This document shows positions 61,818 to 64,000 of a stretch of 64,000 nt of DNA, one piece after another. Source of the stretch: MFZZ01 sp964582715 (GTDB lineage: Bacteria > Patescibacteriota > Microgenomatia > UBA1406 > GWC2-37-13); contig CAZOSM010000002.1 in the NCBI GenBank assembly GCA_964582715.1, positions 186,001-250,000 of the forward strand. Reading direction: 5' to 3'. The notes beneath the pieces are model-generated. The model did not search any database. It was not told where the DNA came from and worked only from the letters and a program-made list of their open reading frames with translations. Positions within the stretch are counted from its first letter, which is position 1, and every line of letters starts with the position of its first letter. The position numbers and the translations under genes were made by a program.

Positions 61818-62890
61818 TAGTAAAGGAAATAACAGATAAAACAGTCTGGAACGATTTTTTTAATAAGGTAAATTCACCTTCATTTCATCAGTCCTGGGCT
61901 TGGGGTGAATTTCAAAAACAGCTCCATTATGAAATTATACGTTTGGGTTTATATGATAATAAAAAACTTGTTGCCATAGCTCTTGTAATTAAAATTAAAT
62001 CTAAACGTGGAAACTTTTTATTTATACCACATGGCCCTCTCTTTGATATTCCTGCAGAGAAGCTTACTGTAACAGTCAGTCCAGATAAAGAAACCTATGT
62101 ACAAACTGGTCTAAATGAGCTTACTGACTATCTAAAAAAAATAGCTATAGATGAAGGCTATTGGTTTATTCGTATTGCACCTCCTCTTGCTGTGTCTGAC
62201 TATCATCGTGAGTTGTTTAGTAAAACTGGCTACAGAACTGCACCTATTTATATTCATGCCGAGACTATGTGGGCTGTAGATGTTTCTCAGAATGAAGATG
62301 ATATATTGGCCGGTATGCGCAAAAATACCCGCTATTTGGTCAGAAAAGGGATCAAGGAAGGTATAGAAATTACGAACCACACATCACTTGATGCTATTGA
62401 AGAATTTTGGAAACTCTATGAAGTAACTTTTTCCCGAGAAGACTTCACACCATTCCCAAAATCGTACATTTCTGCTGAATTTCAAGCATTTAACAAAGAA
62501 AATGCTGCTCTGACGCTCCTTGGAAGAATGCCCTCGAAATTTGCCCAGGAAGGCACTTTAAAATATTTAGCTGGCTCATTAGTCCTGTTTACAAATTCAA
62601 CAGGCTTCTATCACCAGGGTGCTTCGACACATTCTGAATATCCCGTAACATATCAACTGCAATGGCAAACAATATTAGAAACAAAACGTCGTGGATGCAA
62701 ATACTACAATTTTTATGGTATCTACAACCCTGGCCGTACTCCACGAGCCTGGCAAGGGTTAAGTTTGTTTAAACGCGGGTTTGGTGGCTTTCAGGTAGAT
62801 TACCTACCAACTCAAGATTATATTGTATCTCCTTTATACAGTTTGAGCTTCTGTATAGATAAATACTTAGCCTGGAAACGAGGTATCTAA
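61814..62890 (+). CDS. FemAB-family peptidoglycan bridge-forming aminoacyltransferase
   Basis: A 358-aa protein of the FemABX fold (two GNAT-like domains): SFHQSWAWGEFQKQLHYEII near residue 26, FIPHGPLFDI near 73, IRIAPPLAV near 117, RKNTRYLVRKGIKEG near 175, and YNFYGIYNPGRTPRAWQGLS near 300. It adds amino acids from aminoacyl-tRNA to the peptidoglycan precursor. The 4-bp overlap with the aminotransferase gene indicates an operon. Confidence 0.9.
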   Translation: MIVKEITDKTVWNDFFNKVNSPSFHQSWAWGEFQKQLHYEIIRLGLYDNKKLVAIALVIKIKSKRGNFLFIPHGPLFDIPAEKLTVTVSPDKETYVQTGLNELTDYLKKIAIDEGYWFIRIAPPLAVSDYHRELFSKTGYRTAPIYIHAETMWAVDVSQNEDDILAGMRKNTRYLVRKGIKEGIEITNHTSLDAIEEFWKLYEVTFSREDFTPFPKSYISAEFQAFNKENAALTLLGRMPSKFAQEGTLKYLAGSLVLFTNSTGFYHQGASTHSEYPVTYQLQWQTILETKRRGCKYYNFYGIYNPGRTPRAWQGLSLFKRGFGGFQVDYLPTQDYIVSPLYSLSFCIDKYLAWKRGI

Positions 62891-63191
62891 CTCCACTCTC
62901 ACAGCCTCTTCATGTAAACACAATAAAGATTGGTATATAAGTCCAAAACGCTTACTCGCCCGATTAAAACATAAAATAGAGAAGTATTGAGCTTAAATTT
63001 TGAGGTTTAGATTGTTATGACAGCATAATAGAGAAGTGGCACATGAGGCTAAAATGACCCTAAAAGCCGTCTGAGAGAAGTAACGGAAAATTAATCTCAC
63101 GAAATGCAAAAATAAAAAACGAAATAAAAATCAAAAAAACCAAAAATAAAAATAAAGCTTAAAAACGCTTCTCTCCACTCCAGGAGAGTAG

Positions 63192-63223
63192 TAACGTCGT
63201 AAAAGATACAATTTACGACGTTA
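63192..63223. repeat. 12-bp perfect inverted repeat
   Basis: TAACGTCGTAAA (63192-63203) / TTTACGACGTTA (63212-63223) with an 8-nt loop; the last bases overlap the DnaA-box-like TTATACACC at 63221-63229. Confidence 0.6.
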
Positions 63224-63573
63224 TACACCCTTTATTCTCTCAGTCTATTTACCGCAAATTTTGATGGATCTCAATCCCTACAATAGACCAAGATTTATAA
63301 ATTAATTTTTTTATTCACTTTTCTATTTTTCTATTACTTTTATTTTTCTCATTAAACTGACTGTTTTACCTCTCTTTTGAAGTTTAGACTGCAAGAGAGG
63401 TGCTCTCTTATGTAAGACAGATATAAAGGTTATGTAAATTTTTTTAACTATATAGAAAGGCCTGCTACAGAGCCTTTATGCGGGAAATGCCGTGAAATTC
63501 ACCGGTAAAGTCCTTCTATTTTTGGAGCATAATAACAACCTAAAATAAAGGTTTTGAGCTCAAAATTGTGTAG

Positions 63574-63582
63574 TTATCCACA
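63574..63582 (+). promoter_or_regulatory. DnaA-box consensus TTATCCACA
   Basis: Exact match to the consensus TTATNCACA, in the non-coding region. A second near-match TTATCCACG is 110 bp downstream at 63692-63700. Confidence 0.55.
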
Positions 63583-63820
63583 TGAATAGCAATGAATTAC
63601 TCTCTCTGTTAAGTAGTTACTAAAATACTCGAACGTTTACTTTTATATCTTATAGTATTTTTAATATTTAATTATTATAGGATATTATTATTTATCCACG
63701 AACGTATATTTTTCGTTACACTTTTTATACTACTTCCCTCTCCTCTCTTCTCTACCTATGTCTCCTCATTTTTTTTAAAAGCTAATTTTAAAAGCTAAGT
63801 ATAAAATAAACTCAAATTTA

Positions 63821-64000
63821 TTACCAATTTAAGGTTAGCAGCGCAATAAAAAAAACAAAAACGCTCACAAATGTATACTCGCGAATAGTATTCTTGAAGA
63901 GTCTTCCGTCAATAAAGTGGTAAATAATACCGTTTAAGCTGTAATAAAATGCTGTAAAAATAAGTGCTGCCACGTTAGTTTTAAATGGAATAAAAGATAC
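63821..64000 (-). CDS. C-terminal end of a membrane protein, truncated by window
   Basis: A minus-strand frame enters at base 64000 and stops at 63821, giving 59 residues. They include a hydrophobic segment (NVAALIFTAFYYSLNGIIYH), then FIDGRLFKN and a second hydrophobic helix (FVSVFVFFIALLTLNW). The start lies outside the window. No family can be assigned from this piece, though the HxxIDGRLF-like pattern may be diagnostic. Confidence 0.55.
   Translation of the reverse strand, partial: VSFIPFKTNVAALIFTAFYYSLNGIIYHFIDGRLFKNTIREYTFVSVFVFFIALLTLNW

Larger units (their letters stand above)
62891..63820. other. Non-coding AT-rich region with DnaA-box-like sites, possible oriC
   Basis: About 930 bp without an ORF. 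Three copies of AGAGAAGT (62978, 63030, 63074) plus one near-copy (63185) are present, and a 12-bp hairpin (63192-63223). Hairpins AAGAGAG-GTG-CTCTCTT (63393-63409) and AAAGGC/GCCTTT (63456-63477) follow. DnaA-box-like sites: TTATACACC (63221), TTATCCACA (63574), TTATCCACG (63692), with long T/A-rich stretches. No dnaA or dnaN is in view, so origin identity is uncertain. Confidence 0.45.

Noticed and set aside
62891..63820. Firm call of the chromosome origin
   Set aside because: Only one perfect DnaA box, no dnaA/dnaN and loosely spaced repeats; kept only as a possibility.

Overview
The window reads as an AT-rich (about one third G+C by eye) bacterial chromosome segment, most likely from a Candidate Phyla Radiation (Patescibacteria) organism. 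The grounds are many short compact genes with tiny intergenic gaps, membrane proteins of types common in CPR genomes (DUF2079, DPM1-like glycosyltransferases, a membrane MurF-like ligase, FemAB), salvage enzymes (thymidine kinase, NadD/NadE), a riboflavin-riboswitch-controlled transporter and no biosynthetic operons. This is inference: no 16S or ribosomal protein gene is present. A run of 10 Ns at 22415-22424 marks a scaffold join.

Layout. 1-8.3 kb: end of a glycoside hydrolase, nagB, a flippase, membrane proteins, VOC/DUF1801/zinc-ribbon genes, tRNA-Gly, a PIG-L deacetylase. 8.3-13.8 kb (minus strand): a 161-bp palindromic element, galE, an EamA transporter, GT2 and DUF2079 proteins, a Xer-like recombinase. 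13.8-14.6 kb: non-coding. 14.6-21.9 kb: tdk, tRNA-Leu, rhomboid, tRNA-Ser, a CatE-like/FMN-reductase/HxlR electrophile-response module, a P-loop protein overlapping an orphan GAF histidine kinase, a RecD-like helicase. 21.9-25 kb: genes of a different style (Shine-Dalgarno leaders, hairpin ends), the gap, a 493-aa secreted protein, an RRM protein. 25-29 kb: small genes. 29-37.8 kb: a probable defence island (type ISP-like enzyme, TM-anchored Pif1-like helicase, DUF262-HNH-AlbA_2 fusion, PD-(D/E)XK nuclease, YgjP-like peptidase). 38-46 kb: secreted or anchored proteins, a second PD-(D/E)XK nuclease, HAD and HD-like proteins, the FMN riboswitch and its transporter, a phosphodiester glycosidase. 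46-52 kb: Doc/HEPN toxin-antitoxin-like cluster, hflX, nadE, a second palindromic element, nadD, nucleotidyltransferase, phosphoesterase. 52-56.2 kb: csoR-copper transporter-copA operon. 56.3-62.9 kb: exonuclease/GIY-YIG fusion, DsbA-like, hydrolase, MurF-like/DegT/FemAB cell-wall genes. 62.9-63.8 kb: AT-rich non-coding region with DnaA-box-like sites. A partial membrane gene runs off the right edge.

The strongest signal is one of gene expression. About twenty genes have a -10 hexamer (TATAAT, TACAAT, TATACT, TAAAAT, TAATAT) that ends exactly 6 nt before the start codon, which would put the transcription start on the A of ATG: leaderless mRNAs. About ten more have gaps of 5-8 nt. Six genes break the rule. 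They have a strong Shine-Dalgarno sequence and a downstream hairpin, and four of them also show a TATAAT about 50-85 nt upstream of the start codon; several encode small secreted or membrane proteins I do not recognise. Two gene-expression grammars appear to coexist. Other items worth pursuing are the defence island with its three-domain fusion, two (perhaps three) intergenic palindromic elements of unknown nature, and a Doc-HEPN gene set.
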